From positions 1 to 64,000 of the forward strand of contig CAYZGO010000001.1 of NCBI GenBank assembly GCA_964478075.1: a stretch of DNA of 64,000 nucleotides, read 5' to 3'. Shown here piece by piece: positions 52,201-60,100 of the stretch (position 1 is the stretch's first letter; each line of letters starts with the position of its first letter). Under the pieces are notes generated by a model, which did not search any database, had not been told where the DNA came from, and was given only the letters and a program-made list of their open reading frames with translations. The translations under genes and the position numbers were made by a program. This DNA is from DAOUEX01 sp034430235. GTDB lineage: Bacteria > Chloroflexota > Anaerolineae > UBA2200.

Positions 52201-54368
52201 CTGACTTGGCCATCTCCAAGGGAGTGCATACCCCCACACCTCTGGAAAGCCACGTCATCTCCTATACCATCCAAGTCACCAACAATGGACCTAGCGATGC
52301 CACCAATGTGCAGATTGCCGACGTCCTGCCCAGCGGCGTGACCTATCACTCATCCGCCGCTACCCAGGGCAGCTACGATAACAGTACATGCATCTGGACA
52401 GTGGGTACCATTCCGCCAGGGGACACCGAGACCCTCACCCTCAGGGCAAGGGTCAGCATACCAACCTCCGGCCACTCCTATGTCAATACGGCCAGCGTTC
52501 ACAGCCTCGCGGAGACTGACCCTGTCTCTGGCAACGATTCAAACAGCGCTTCCATCACCGTCATCGGCAATCCCGACATGACGGTCACGAAAGTGGATGC
52601 CCTGTACGCGGACAACGACGGCGATGGCGTGCCTTCGCCAGGTGATGTGCTGCATTACACTGTCACCATCAACAACTCCGGAGATGCCGCTGGCACTTGC
52701 GTAACCTTCGCCGATCCTATCAACGATCCCAATCTCACTCTGGTCGTTGGCTCCGTCTCAACCACCCACGGCACTGTCACCAGCGGGAACGGCAGTGGAG
52801 ACACCGTGGTTGGCATCAACCTGGGTGTCATCACGGCTGGCGTGACGTCGTCGATCACCTATTGCGCCACAGTTGCCTTGCCTGTACCGGCCTACGTCTC
52901 TCAGGTCAGCAACCAGGGCACAGTGAGCGGCAACAACTTTAGCTCCCTGGTCACCGACGATCCTGATAGTGGGCCCACTGACGACGCGACAGTGACGCCC
53001 ATCACAGCCGCACCCATCGTCGAGGTCTACAAAACCGACTGGCTGCACACCGATGCCAACGGCGATGGGCAGCCATCGCCAGGTGACACCCTGGCTTACA
53101 CCATTACCATCTACAGCACAGGCAACGAAAACACCGACAGCAACCTGACGTACGCCGACCCGCTCAACGATCCCAACCTGTCCCTGGACTACGGCTCTGT
53201 GTGGACCAGCCAGGGCACGGTCAACAGCGGCAACCATGTAGGTGACACCACAATCAGTGTTGGAACTGGCACGGTAGTCGGCATCAACGGCATCGTGACC
53301 ATCACCTACCGGATCAGCATCAAACATCCGTTACAGGCACCCAACCCGCAGGTTGTCAACCAGGGCCTCGTTACGACCGGTAACCATGCCAACGAGCCCA
53401 GTGATGACCCTGATATTGGTGACGACGACGACCAGACCGTGACGCCGATTTACTCGCCGCCATTGATCCTGCTCACCAAGAGCGGCTACCCAAGCTCGGT
53501 GCCTGCCACGTGGAGAATCTACTACACTATCCGCATCACGAACACCGCCACATTCCTGCTCACCAACGTCATCGTCACCGATACGCTCCCTGCTGGTACC
53601 TACTTCTTCTCCGCAGACGAATGGGCCACTGGCGCCTATACTCTGTCGACTGTGACATGGCAGCTGGGCACGATGCCTATCGGGCAACGCAGGACGCTGC
53701 ATCTGGTTGTCGACACCCATACTACCACGCGTGGTATAGTCACCAATACCGTGGACGCCACGGCGACCGGTTTCAGGCTGCCAGCCACCGCTAGCGATAC
53801 AACACTGGTCACCAAGCGGCCAGTGCCAACGGCGACGCCAACCACTTCCCCCACGGCAACACCAACGTGTACGCCGACCGCCACACCCACAAACACGCCT
53901 ACGCCGACACCATCGCCTTCGGCGACACCCACGGCAACGGCTACGCCATTCGGGCCACAGGTGACAGGCAGCATCGCAGTCTATGCCTGGGACGACCTCA
54001 ATGCGGACGGGACAGCGGATTCAGGCGAACCGCCGCTCGCGGGAGCATTCGTCCAGGTTTATATCCCTGAGCCTCCGGCAGCCACAGGTGTGCACCCCCT
54101 GGGCACGCCGATTGCCTCCTGCACCACCGATGCGACCGGCATCTGTCTCTTCACCGACCTGGCGCCCGGTGGCTATATCGTCACCATCGCCAGCCCAGGC
54201 GGCTACTCACCTACCACAGAGAGCCGCTTTCAGGTTACAGTCGTTGTGGGTGAGGTCAGCACAGTGCACTTTGGTGCTACGGCGCAGAACCGCTGCTTCC
54301 TGCCAATCATAATATGTCATCAGGACGAAGCACCGTTTCCCCTACCGCTGTTTCTCTATTTTCGGTAG
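49242..54368 (+). CDS. Giant surface adhesin-like protein: beta-helix, DUF11 repeats, SdrD-B-like domain
   Basis: From the ATG at 49242 the product has ~1708 residues; starts at 49191 and 49221 are also in frame. A signal peptide (LGLILGLFGARLLTLAPGAQA) comes first. A right-handed beta-helix of ~480 residues follows, with repeated GGGMYN/GGGMFN turns (residues ~100-560, introduced by YTSIQAAIDAA). A fibronectin-like domain comes next, then five or six DUF11 repeats (ITKSDDPDPVIAGTQLTYDL and relatives). The last DUF11 (LTKSGYPSSVPATWRIYYT) resembles those at 6356 and 60101. A Thr/Pro linker, an SdrD-B-like domain (AVYAWDDLNADGTADSGEPP) and the tail NRCFLPIIICHQ close it. It is probably a cell-surface adhesin or sheath component. 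Confidence 0.85.
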   Translation, partial: GMMNQSISTKGLSLPLVAIIRLGLILGLFGARLLTLAPGAQANATETTSPSPVSNLTADDAAAYAFARNQGGADDSSQLKPIAASAGANLWVSLDGTCDGHIPCYTSIQAAIDAASAYDWVVVLPGTYKENLFLNKEYVTVHGWPSCTIDGDKKGPVVKVENVQHAMFADLTLTNGKADTGGGMYIKNASPQVLWCDFVDNEAKHGGGMYGCTNSAPSVANCWFEGNNATQWGGGMFNGGTTSPSVASCTFYQNTSDDYGGGMFNEGVSPTVDGCRFEDNYAGCAGGGIYNRDSHPEITECQFLSNEVGKGSCVYFQCGYGGGIFNGGEGPFTILGGSSPTITGCVFSGNVAYWGGGLYNHFSSHPHVENCTFDSNEAKRCFDSSGMPWEWSWIAGEGGGVCSIGCSPTFTHCSFSNNWAATRGGGMATWRAWEFDASPVLRRCSFLNNLSDDDGGGMYNGGATISTQDCLLAGNDAGRNGGGMANEASTLGLRNCTMTRNDAEDKGGALYNNYDSDATAYNSIIYGNTANTGLDWHNEDTDSSFSAYSCDIYTSNPPGLANISQIPGFLASSNYHLRPDSPCIDAGNNSLVPSGLTTDLDGNLRITDGDGNCIARVDMGAYETTGNLAPEVPEAPLCEGQTNPTDVTDLTPEFSWTFSDAWPPGDTQSVYRITVQSFPRGAPDMWDSGKVYSPASLNISYGGAPLQWGETYYWFVQTWDQHDCAAPCSTVQEFTMQCREDLAITKSDDPDPVIAGTQLTYDLTVTNNGPCDATGATLQDTLPAGVTYVSCTPSQGTCSHAGGSVTANLGNVANSGNATVQIVVTVNSNTSGSVTNSATVSSDQTDLDPGNNSTSENTTVQTSCDLAITKSDHPDPVTAGTQLTYALTATNNGPSDATAVTVQDTLPAGVTYVSCTPSQGTCSHLGSSVTANLGNIANGGSATVHIVVTVDPSTRELSNTATLSGNDTDPVSSNNSASERTTVSTQADLAISKGVHTPTPLESHVISYTIQVTNNGPSDATNVQIADVLPSGVTYHSSAATQGSYDNSTCIWTVGTIPPGDTETLTLRARVSIPTSGHSYVNTASVHSLAETDPVSGNDSNSASITVIGNPDMTVTKVDALYADNDGDGVPSPGDVLHYTVTINNSGDAAGTCVTFADPINDPNLTLVVGSVSTTHGTVTSGNGSGDTVVGINLGVITAGVTSSITYCATVALPVPAYVSQVSNQGTVSGNNFSSLVTDDPDSGPTDDATVTPITAAPIVEVYKTDWLHTDANGDGQPSPGDTLAYTITIYSTGNENTDSNLTYADPLNDPNLSLDYGSVWTSQGTVNSGNHVGDTTISVGTGTVVGINGIVTITYRISIKHPLQAPNPQVVNQGLVTTGNHANEPSDDPDIGDDDDQTVTPIYSPPLILLTKSGYPSSVPATWRIYYTIRITNTATFLLTNVIVTDTLPAGTYFFSADEWATGAYTLSTVTWQLGTMPIGQRRTLHLVVDTHTTTRGIVTNTVDATATGFRLPATASDTTLVTKRPVPTATPTTSPTATPTCTPTATPTNTPTPTPSPSATPTATATPFGPQVTGSIAVYAWDDLNADGTADSGEPPLAGAFVQVYIPEPPAATGVHPLGTPIASCTTDATGICLFTDLAPGGYIVTIASPGGYSPTTESRFQVTVVVGEVSTVHFGATAQNRCFLPIIICHQDEAPFPLPLFLYFR

Positions 54369-54384
54369 AGACCTGCGGGGTAGC

Positions 54385-54480
54385 GTAGGGGCAAGGCATT
54401 CCTACCCGTGTCTTGCACCAAGGTTGGCATTTCATCTGATGGGATATCTAGCACAGACAAAGGCACCGGCTTGGAATGCC
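54385..54480 (+). repeat. ~100-bp dispersed repeat, copy 1
   Basis: This segment (gtaggggcaaggcattccta ... ggcttggaatgcc) is about 75 percent like 59885-59983. Both lie downstream of a surface-protein or exporter gene, in intergenic DNA. Confidence 0.7.
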
Positions 54481-54567
54481 CCCACCGTCCCCTCCACCCC
54501 TGCCCCAACAAAAGCAGCGAGGGTCGGTGCGGCAGGAAGCTTGAACCACTCAGCACACCAAAGGCAC

Positions 54568-54605
54568 TGAAATCACTGAAACGGTCTCCACACTCAGTGA
54601 TTTCA
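54568..54605. repeat. Perfect 12-bp inverted repeat
   Basis: TGAAATCACTGA (54568-54579) and TCAGTGATTTCA (54594-54605) form a stem with a 14-nt loop. Further CACTGAAA copies stand on both sides. It lies in 54369-54964, where I find no gene. Confidence 0.8.
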
Positions 54606-54887
54606 TCCCGATCAGTGCTTTCAGTGATTCAATCTCTCGGTCCAGGCATCCGCCGTCCCCGCTGCACCCTCCCCCGTTCCTCGGCACTTGCAGTGCCGAG
54701 CGCATGCCCTCCAAAGAGGCCAAGCTGGCTTGAACCGTCGCCTGTAGCGAGACCTGCGGCCAGCGCCATCTCATAGCCCCGACTTCATGTCCAGGCGACA
54801 CAGCACAGTCCGGCATCATCGCTCCCCCCACCAAGACCCCGTGGACAACTTCCGCTCACGCTCTGGCCGCCCAGGTTTGCCGTGCAT

Positions 54888-54915
54888 TTGCAAGTTTTGA
54901 CAATTATCATATAAT
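54888..54915 (+). promoter_or_regulatory. Promoter of the methyltransferase gene
   Basis: TTGCAA (54888-54893), a 16-bp spacer and TATAAT (54910-54915), 50 bp before the ATG. A partial palindrome (gtaagtaattgcagttaac) right after the -10 could be an operator. Confidence 0.6.
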
Positions 54916-54964
54916 GCATCTGTAAGTAATTGCAGTTAACAGTACGCTTCGGAGATTATATCCC

Positions 54965-55606
54965 ATGAATCATCGCCAATGGTTCGATCAGATAGCCAGC
55001 AAGTGGGATACAGTGTTTACGGAGGAGATTGTGGCCCGCCTGCGTGAAATCATCGCCGGGCTGGACATCAAGCCAGGGGCCAGCGTGCTGGATCTGGGAT
55101 GCGGAACGGGGGTGCTATTCCCCATACTCCTGGACAAAGTGGGGCGAGAGGCATGTATCACCGGGCTGGACATCTGTGGCGAAATGCTCAAGAGAGCCCA
55201 GGCCAAGGGCTATGCCATCGAGTGCGTGCAGGGCGACGCACAGAACCTCCCTCTCAGGGACCAGGCCTTCGACTGGGTCATCTGCAACGCCGCCTTTCCC
55301 CACTTCCTGGACAAACCCTTCGCCCTGCGTGAGATACGCCGTGTGCTGAAAGACGGCGGCCAGTTGGTCATCTGCCACCCCAAGAGCCGCGAGACCGTGA
55401 ACGCAACACACCGCAGCATCGGCGACCCCGTAGCCAACGACATCATCCCCCCCGAAGAAGAAATGTGCTGCTTGCTCTCCGCAGCAGCGCTGGATCACAC
55501 TATCGTGTGTGACGAGTCGGACCATTACGTCGTACTGGCCTGCCGGCTGCCCAATGGTGCTAACGCTCGTGAGCAAGGCGACACAAGACGCCAGGACGTA
55601 GCCTAG
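54965..55606 (+). CDS. Class I SAM-dependent methyltransferase
   Basis: The 213-residue product has the SAM-binding motif VLDLGCGTGVLFPIL near residue 40, GLDICGEMLKRAQ (motif II) near 63 and VICNAAFPHF (motif IV region) near 103. Length and order match the UbiE/Methyltransf_11 group. The substrate is not evident; the HPKSRETVNATHRS segment may help to name the subfamily. It has its own promoter and no cotranscribed neighbours. Its last four codons and stop lie in a 26-bp sequence repeated at 55991-56016. Confidence 0.85.
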   Translation: MNHRQWFDQIASKWDTVFTEEIVARLREIIAGLDIKPGASVLDLGCGTGVLFPILLDKVGREACITGLDICGEMLKRAQAKGYAIECVQGDAQNLPLRDQAFDWVICNAAFPHFLDKPFALREIRRVLKDGGQLVICHPKSRETVNATHRSIGDPVANDIIPPEEEMCCLLSAAALDHTIVCDESDHYVVLACRLPNGANAREQGDTRRQDVA

Positions 55607-56016
55607 GCCCTTGTGGCCGTTCGGGCTCCTCGCGCTACGCCCTGCAGCCACCTTGTAGTGGCGACTTTGGTCGCTTTTCCCACTTGGTTGCCGACTGAAA
55701 CTCCAAGTGTGAGTAAACGGTAAGGGACTGAGTCAGCGACTTGATGTGTCATTGCCGTCCACGAATGAGTGCCACGAATACACGAACAACGTTGCAGACT
55801 ATTCGTTTATTCGTGCAAGATTCGCCTTGCGGTCGCAAGACAGGTGGATGGCCTCCCAACCTATCTTGCTGTCATTCATCCTTTGCCCACTTGACAGCCT
55901 TAGGATCTTCTCATGCCCGCCTTGTTGCTAGATTATGCGAGGCTAACACTTAGAGTTGAAGTCGCTAGCACAAGCCATCAATTCAAGCTCGACGTAGCCT
56001 AGGCCCTTGTGGCCGT
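55595..56016. repeat. Segment bounded by 26-bp direct repeats
   Basis: gacgtagcctaggcccttgt plus ggccgt occurs at 55595-55620 and 55991-56016 in the same direction. The ~370 bp between hold no gene but contain a relative of 38775-38815 (55766-55815). The left copy is the end of the methyltransferase gene. The rest of 55607-56121 holds only a palindrome of the CACCGGC family at 56062-56083. Confidence 0.75.
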
Positions 56017-56121
56017 GGTGCCCTCACCTGACCCAGCCTCATCGATCAAACGACCCACCTAACACCGGCGCTTCAGCCGGTGCTGCTTGGGGACAAACCC
56101 GCCACCTCACCGCCACCCTGC

Positions 56122-57918
56122 TCACTCCAACGCATCGTACTCACGTTCCAACTGGCGCAGGAACTGCTGCGTGTAAAGCCGGTAGTAGCGCCCCCTGGCA
56201 CGCATCAGCTCGGCATGGCTGCCCATCTCCACGATGCGCCCGTTCTCGATAAACAGGATGCGGTCGGCCCGCCTGATTGTCGAGAGCCGATGGGCGATGA
56301 CAAAACTGGTGCGGTCTCGCATCAGTTCCTCCATGCCCTTCTGAATCAGAGCCTCGGTCAGCGTGTCCACCGAACTGGTCGCCTCGTCCATGATGAATAT
56401 CTCCGGCTGGGCCAGCACTGCCCGCGCGAGACTGATCAGTTGCTTCTGTCCCACGGAAAGAAGCTGGCCGCCTTCGCCCACTTCGTCATCGTATCCCTTT
56501 GGCAAGGTCACAATAAAGTCATGCGCACCAGCCAACTTGGCAGCTTGTTCCACCTCTTTCTCTGTGGCATCCAGCCTGCCGTAGCGGATGTTCTCGCGGA
56601 TGGTGCCCGAGAAAAGGTGCGGGGTTTGCAGCACCACCCCAATGCGCGACTGAATGGCGTGCAGCGACAGCTGAGTGTAATCCCTTCCACCAATGCGTAT
56701 CGTCCCGCGCTTGGGTTCGTAAAAGCGACAGAGCAGGTTGACGATGGTGCTCTTGCCTCCGCCGGTAGGTCCCACCAGAGCGATTGTCTCACCACGCCTC
56801 ACCGTCAGAGTGAAGTCGGTCAGCACTGCCTGGCCTGCCTCGTAGAAGAACTCCACGTGATCAAACTCGATGTCACCGCTGATGCTGCCGGGATCCACCG
56901 CCTCAAGGCGGTCGGCTACCTCCGGCACGGCATCAATCAGCGAAAAGACGCGCTCAGCAGAGGCCAGCGCATGCTGCATATCGGCGTAGACTCGCGCCAG
57001 GTCCTGGATAGGCCACATCATGAACGTGAGGTAGGAGACAAAAGCCTGAATGCCACCGATGGTCATGCTGCCCCAGCGGACCTGCAAACCTCCGTACCAC
57101 GCGATGCTCCCCAGTGCCACCGCGCTGATGAGCTGCACCACCGGCAGGAAGAGCGCCGAAAGCCAGGCCGCCCGGTAGGAGGCACCGTACATCTCGCCCG
57201 AAAGGTGGCCAAACTCGCGCAGGTTCTGCTCTTCCCGACAGAGCGCCTTCACCACACGCACCCCGGTGATGTTCTCGTTATACGCACCCGTGATCCGCGA
57301 ATTCAGCCTGCGCACCTTGCGGAACTCGACGATGATCTTTTTCCTGAACTGCATCGCCACTACCAGCAGCACTGGAATCATGACCAGCATGATCACGGTG
57401 AGCTTCCAGTGGATGATCCACATGAAGACAACGGCCGTGAGGATATTCAGCACACCCCAGGTGGCATCCAGCAATCTCCAGGTCACCAAATCAGCGATGC
57501 GCTCAGAATCGGAGGTAACGCGTGACATGATCCAGCCTACCGGCGTCCGGTCAAAGTACGCGAAAGACAACTCCTGCAGGTGATTGAACATCTCTTGACG
57601 CAAATCGTACTGAACGCGCTGCCCCAGAATCCCAGTCAGCAATACAAAGCCCAGCACACCCACAGCCTGCACCAGGATGAGCGACCCGTAAGTTATGACA
57701 AGGCGAGTGAGAACCAGACGGTCACCAGCCACAATGCCTTCATCAACTATCCGCTTGCTGAGGAAGGTGAAATATGAATCCAACGCCGACACCAGCGCGA
57801 TGGTGAGTAGAAAACCGAGCACCCGCTTCCAATGCGGCTTGGCCTGTGCCAGAACACGGATCATGGTTCTGCCACTCGGTGGAGTATAGAGTTCCTCTTC
57901 AAACACCCTATCCGACAC
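56122..57918 (-). CDS. ABC exporter, membrane-ATPase fusion (subunit 2)
   Basis: From GTG 57918 the product has 598 residues: a six-helix type-1 exporter membrane domain (about 25-315) followed by an ATPase. The ATPase has Walker A GPTGGGKST, Q-loop VVLQTPHLFSG, a changed signature LLSVGQKQ, Walker B IFIMDEATSS and the switch His in VIAHRLST. The signature differs from the usual LSGGQ, whereas its partner has LSGGQ. This is the asymmetry found in heterodimeric exporters such as BmrCD or TM287/288, though the Glu after Walker B is retained here. It starts within the end of the upstream exporter gene, so the two are translationally coupled and probably pair. Confidence 0.92.
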   Translation of the reverse strand: MSDRVFEEELYTPPSGRTMIRVLAQAKPHWKRVLGFLLTIALVSALDSYFTFLSKRIVDEGIVAGDRLVLTRLVITYGSLILVQAVGVLGFVLLTGILGQRVQYDLRQEMFNHLQELSFAYFDRTPVGWIMSRVTSDSERIADLVTWRLLDATWGVLNILTAVVFMWIIHWKLTVIMLVMIPVLLVVAMQFRKKIIVEFRKVRRLNSRITGAYNENITGVRVVKALCREEQNLREFGHLSGEMYGASYRAAWLSALFLPVVQLISAVALGSIAWYGGLQVRWGSMTIGGIQAFVSYLTFMMWPIQDLARVYADMQHALASAERVFSLIDAVPEVADRLEAVDPGSISGDIEFDHVEFFYEAGQAVLTDFTLTVRRGETIALVGPTGGGKSTIVNLLCRFYEPKRGTIRIGGRDYTQLSLHAIQSRIGVVLQTPHLFSGTIRENIRYGRLDATEKEVEQAAKLAGAHDFIVTLPKGYDDEVGEGGQLLSVGQKQLISLARAVLAQPEIFIMDEATSSVDTLTEALIQKGMEELMRDRTSFVIAHRLSTIRRADRILFIENGRIVEMGSHAELMRARGRYYRLYTQQFLRQLEREYDALE

Positions 57919-59719
57919 TGGCGATCTCTTTCTCCAGCTCTGTCTCAATGCGCATCTGTGCCTCACAAATCTGCCGGTAGATGCCCTCCTCGGCCATCAA
58001 CTGGCTGTGCGTCCCCCGCTGCACAATGCGCCCCTTATCGAGCACCAGGATCAAGTCAGCGTTCATCAGACTTTGGATACGATGGGCAATGATAAATGTA
58101 CTGCGGCCCTGCATCAGCCTCTCCAACGCCGCGCGGATAACCTGTTCGGTTTGCATGTCCACCGACGAAGTGGAATCATCCAGAATGAGAATGGCTGGGT
58201 CCTTCAGCAGCGTACGGGCAATAGCAACCCGCTGCTTCTGTCCTCCTGACAGCGTCACCCCCTTCTCACCGACCAGCGTGTCATAGCCATGGGCAAAGGC
58301 CGTGATGTCATCGTGAATGGCGGCCGCACGCGCAGCAGCCTCGATCTCATCGTCAGAGACCTCTCGATTCACGCCATAGGTGATGTTCTCGCGAACGGTA
58401 CGCGAGAACAGGAACGGCTCCTGCTCCACGATGCCGATGTTCTGGCGCAAGAAATGCCGCGGATATTCCTTCAGCTCCACTCCGTCAAGCGTCAGATTGC
58501 CACCGGTATAGTCATAGAAGCGCGGCAGCAGGTTGATCAGCGTTGTCTTGCCCGAGCCAGCCGACCCGAGCAAGGCAATCGCCTGACCTGGCTCGCAGCG
58601 CACGCTGATCTCATCCAGCACAGGGAAACCCGCTTCGTACTCAAAGCAGACATTGCGAAAGACGAACTCGCCGCGCAGCTTTCCATGCGGTGCATAACTG
58701 CCCGCAGTCAAAGGTTCGCGTTCCTCCTTGATCAACTCAGCCACCCGCCCGTAGGATACCAGCCCGGTGGACATCTGCACAATCAGCCGCCCCAGGTTGC
58801 GCATCGGCCAGATGACCAGAATGACCATACCGTGGTACGCCAAATAGGTGCCAATCGTAATCGTGCCGTTGATCGCCATTAGCGCGGCGATGAAGAACCC
58901 TGCCAGCATCTGCAGGCCAGAGAGGATGTCCGTGATTGGCCAATAGAACCCGTGCATCGTCAGCAGCCGTTTGCCGCGCTGGAGCTTCTCCCAGTTGTCG
59001 CGCTCGAACTTTTTCTGCTCAAAGGCCTGGCGGGCAAAGGCCTTGACCACACGCACCCCCACCAGGTTCTCCTGCAAGGTGGTCGAAAGCACCGCCTCCT
59101 GTTCCTGATAGGCTTCATACGCCTTGGAGACCTTGCGGAAGAAGAACAGCGATATCACCACGATGACCGGCACGACCAGGATCGAAACCAGCGCCAGTTG
59201 CAAGTTCAAGTTCGCCAAGGCGACCAGGTTGATGGCAAAGAGCGACAGGATACGCCCCACGCCGATGGCCTGGTCAGCAAAGAAGCGCCGCAGAGCGTCA
59301 ACGTCCGACGTGCAGCGCTGGATCAGCTCCCCAGTGGACGTCCGATCGTGATAGGTGAACGACAGCCGCTGAATGTGATCGAACAGGTAGTTACGCAGGC
59401 GCAGCGCAATCCCTTCCGCGGTCTGCGCCGCCAGCCGGCCGCTGAAGAAGGTAAACGTGCCTTGCAGCGCCGCCAGGCCCACGAAACTCGCCGCGATAAG
59501 CGGCGCGGTGCGGTCCAAGCTTCCCTCACCCAAGACATCGTCCACAAAGTAACGCAGCAGCATATAGGTGGCAGCCCGGCAAGCAGCCGCCACCGCCAGG
59601 CTGAGCGTCGCCGCCAGATAGGTCAGGCGAAACCCGCTCATCATGCGCCACAGGCCAACCAAGCGATTGTCTGAGACTGTATCTTGTAGATCCAACGCTG
59701 AGCCTTTCACAGGTGACAA
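57908..59719 (-). CDS. ABC exporter, membrane-ATPase fusion (subunit 1)
   Basis: The 603-residue product has a type-1 exporter membrane domain (about 30-330) and an ATPase. The ATPase has Walker A GSAGSGKTT, Q-loop VEQEPFLFS, signature VTLSGGQKQR, Walker B ILILDDSTSSVD and switch His IIAHRIQS. The residue after the Walker B Asp is Asp instead of Glu (LDDSTS), the change that marks the degenerate ATP site of a heterodimer. Together with the coupled gene downstream it would form a drug, lipid or peptide exporter. The start is TTG 59719 with GCGGAGGATCG upstream. Confidence 0.92.
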   Translation of the reverse strand: MSPVKGSALDLQDTVSDNRLVGLWRMMSGFRLTYLAATLSLAVAAACRAATYMLLRYFVDDVLGEGSLDRTAPLIAASFVGLAALQGTFTFFSGRLAAQTAEGIALRLRNYLFDHIQRLSFTYHDRTSTGELIQRCTSDVDALRRFFADQAIGVGRILSLFAINLVALANLNLQLALVSILVVPVIVVISLFFFRKVSKAYEAYQEQEAVLSTTLQENLVGVRVVKAFARQAFEQKKFERDNWEKLQRGKRLLTMHGFYWPITDILSGLQMLAGFFIAALMAINGTITIGTYLAYHGMVILVIWPMRNLGRLIVQMSTGLVSYGRVAELIKEEREPLTAGSYAPHGKLRGEFVFRNVCFEYEAGFPVLDEISVRCEPGQAIALLGSAGSGKTTLINLLPRFYDYTGGNLTLDGVELKEYPRHFLRQNIGIVEQEPFLFSRTVRENITYGVNREVSDDEIEAAARAAAIHDDITAFAHGYDTLVGEKGVTLSGGQKQRVAIARTLLKDPAILILDDSTSSVDMQTEQVIRAALERLMQGRSTFIIAHRIQSLMNADLILVLDKGRIVQRGTHSQLMAEEGIYRQICEAQMRIETELEKEIASVG

Positions 59720-59884
59720 AGAGAACGATCCTCCGCACTATACGAACTCACAGGCAAAACAAATGCGCCAGGACACACACCAGGCAAATCGCTATTATAC
59801 CTGAAATGCGCCCAGCGCAAAAGTGACAGGGCAAAGACAAAGACGAGAAGACGGTAGGGGGCAAACCCGAGGCGGCCGCTGTGT

Positions 59885-59983
59885 TGTAGGGGCGAGGCAT
59901 TCCTATCTGTGTCTTGCACCACAGTCCGCATTCCATCTGATGAGGCATCTAGCATAGACCGAGATGCGTGCTTGGAATGCCTC
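59885..59983 (+). repeat. ~100-bp dispersed repeat, copy 2
   Basis: Relative of 54385-54480 in the same direction. The surrounding gap 59720-60100 holds no gene, only this repeat and the terminator at 60048. Confidence 0.7.
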
Positions 59984-60047
59984 GCCTGCACAGATGTCGA
60001 GACTGCGCCTCGCCCCTACATGGTTCACGCCCAAGCGCAAAAAGAAA

Positions 60048-60078
60048 GGTGACCGGCACCTTGGAGGTGCCGGTCACC
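60048..60078 (-). terminator. Intrinsic terminator of the second giant surface protein gene
   Basis: GGTGACCGGCACC and its exact complement form a 13-bp stem with a 5-nt loop; on the minus strand TTTCTTTTT follows. Confidence 0.9.
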
Positions 60079-60100
60079 TCACTCAACTACACTGCCTGCT

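Noticed and set aside
54894..54915. TTGACA at 54896 as the -35 of the methyltransferase promoter
   Set aside because: It is only 8 bp or so from the TATAAT; TTGCAA at 54888 gives a normal 16-bp spacer.
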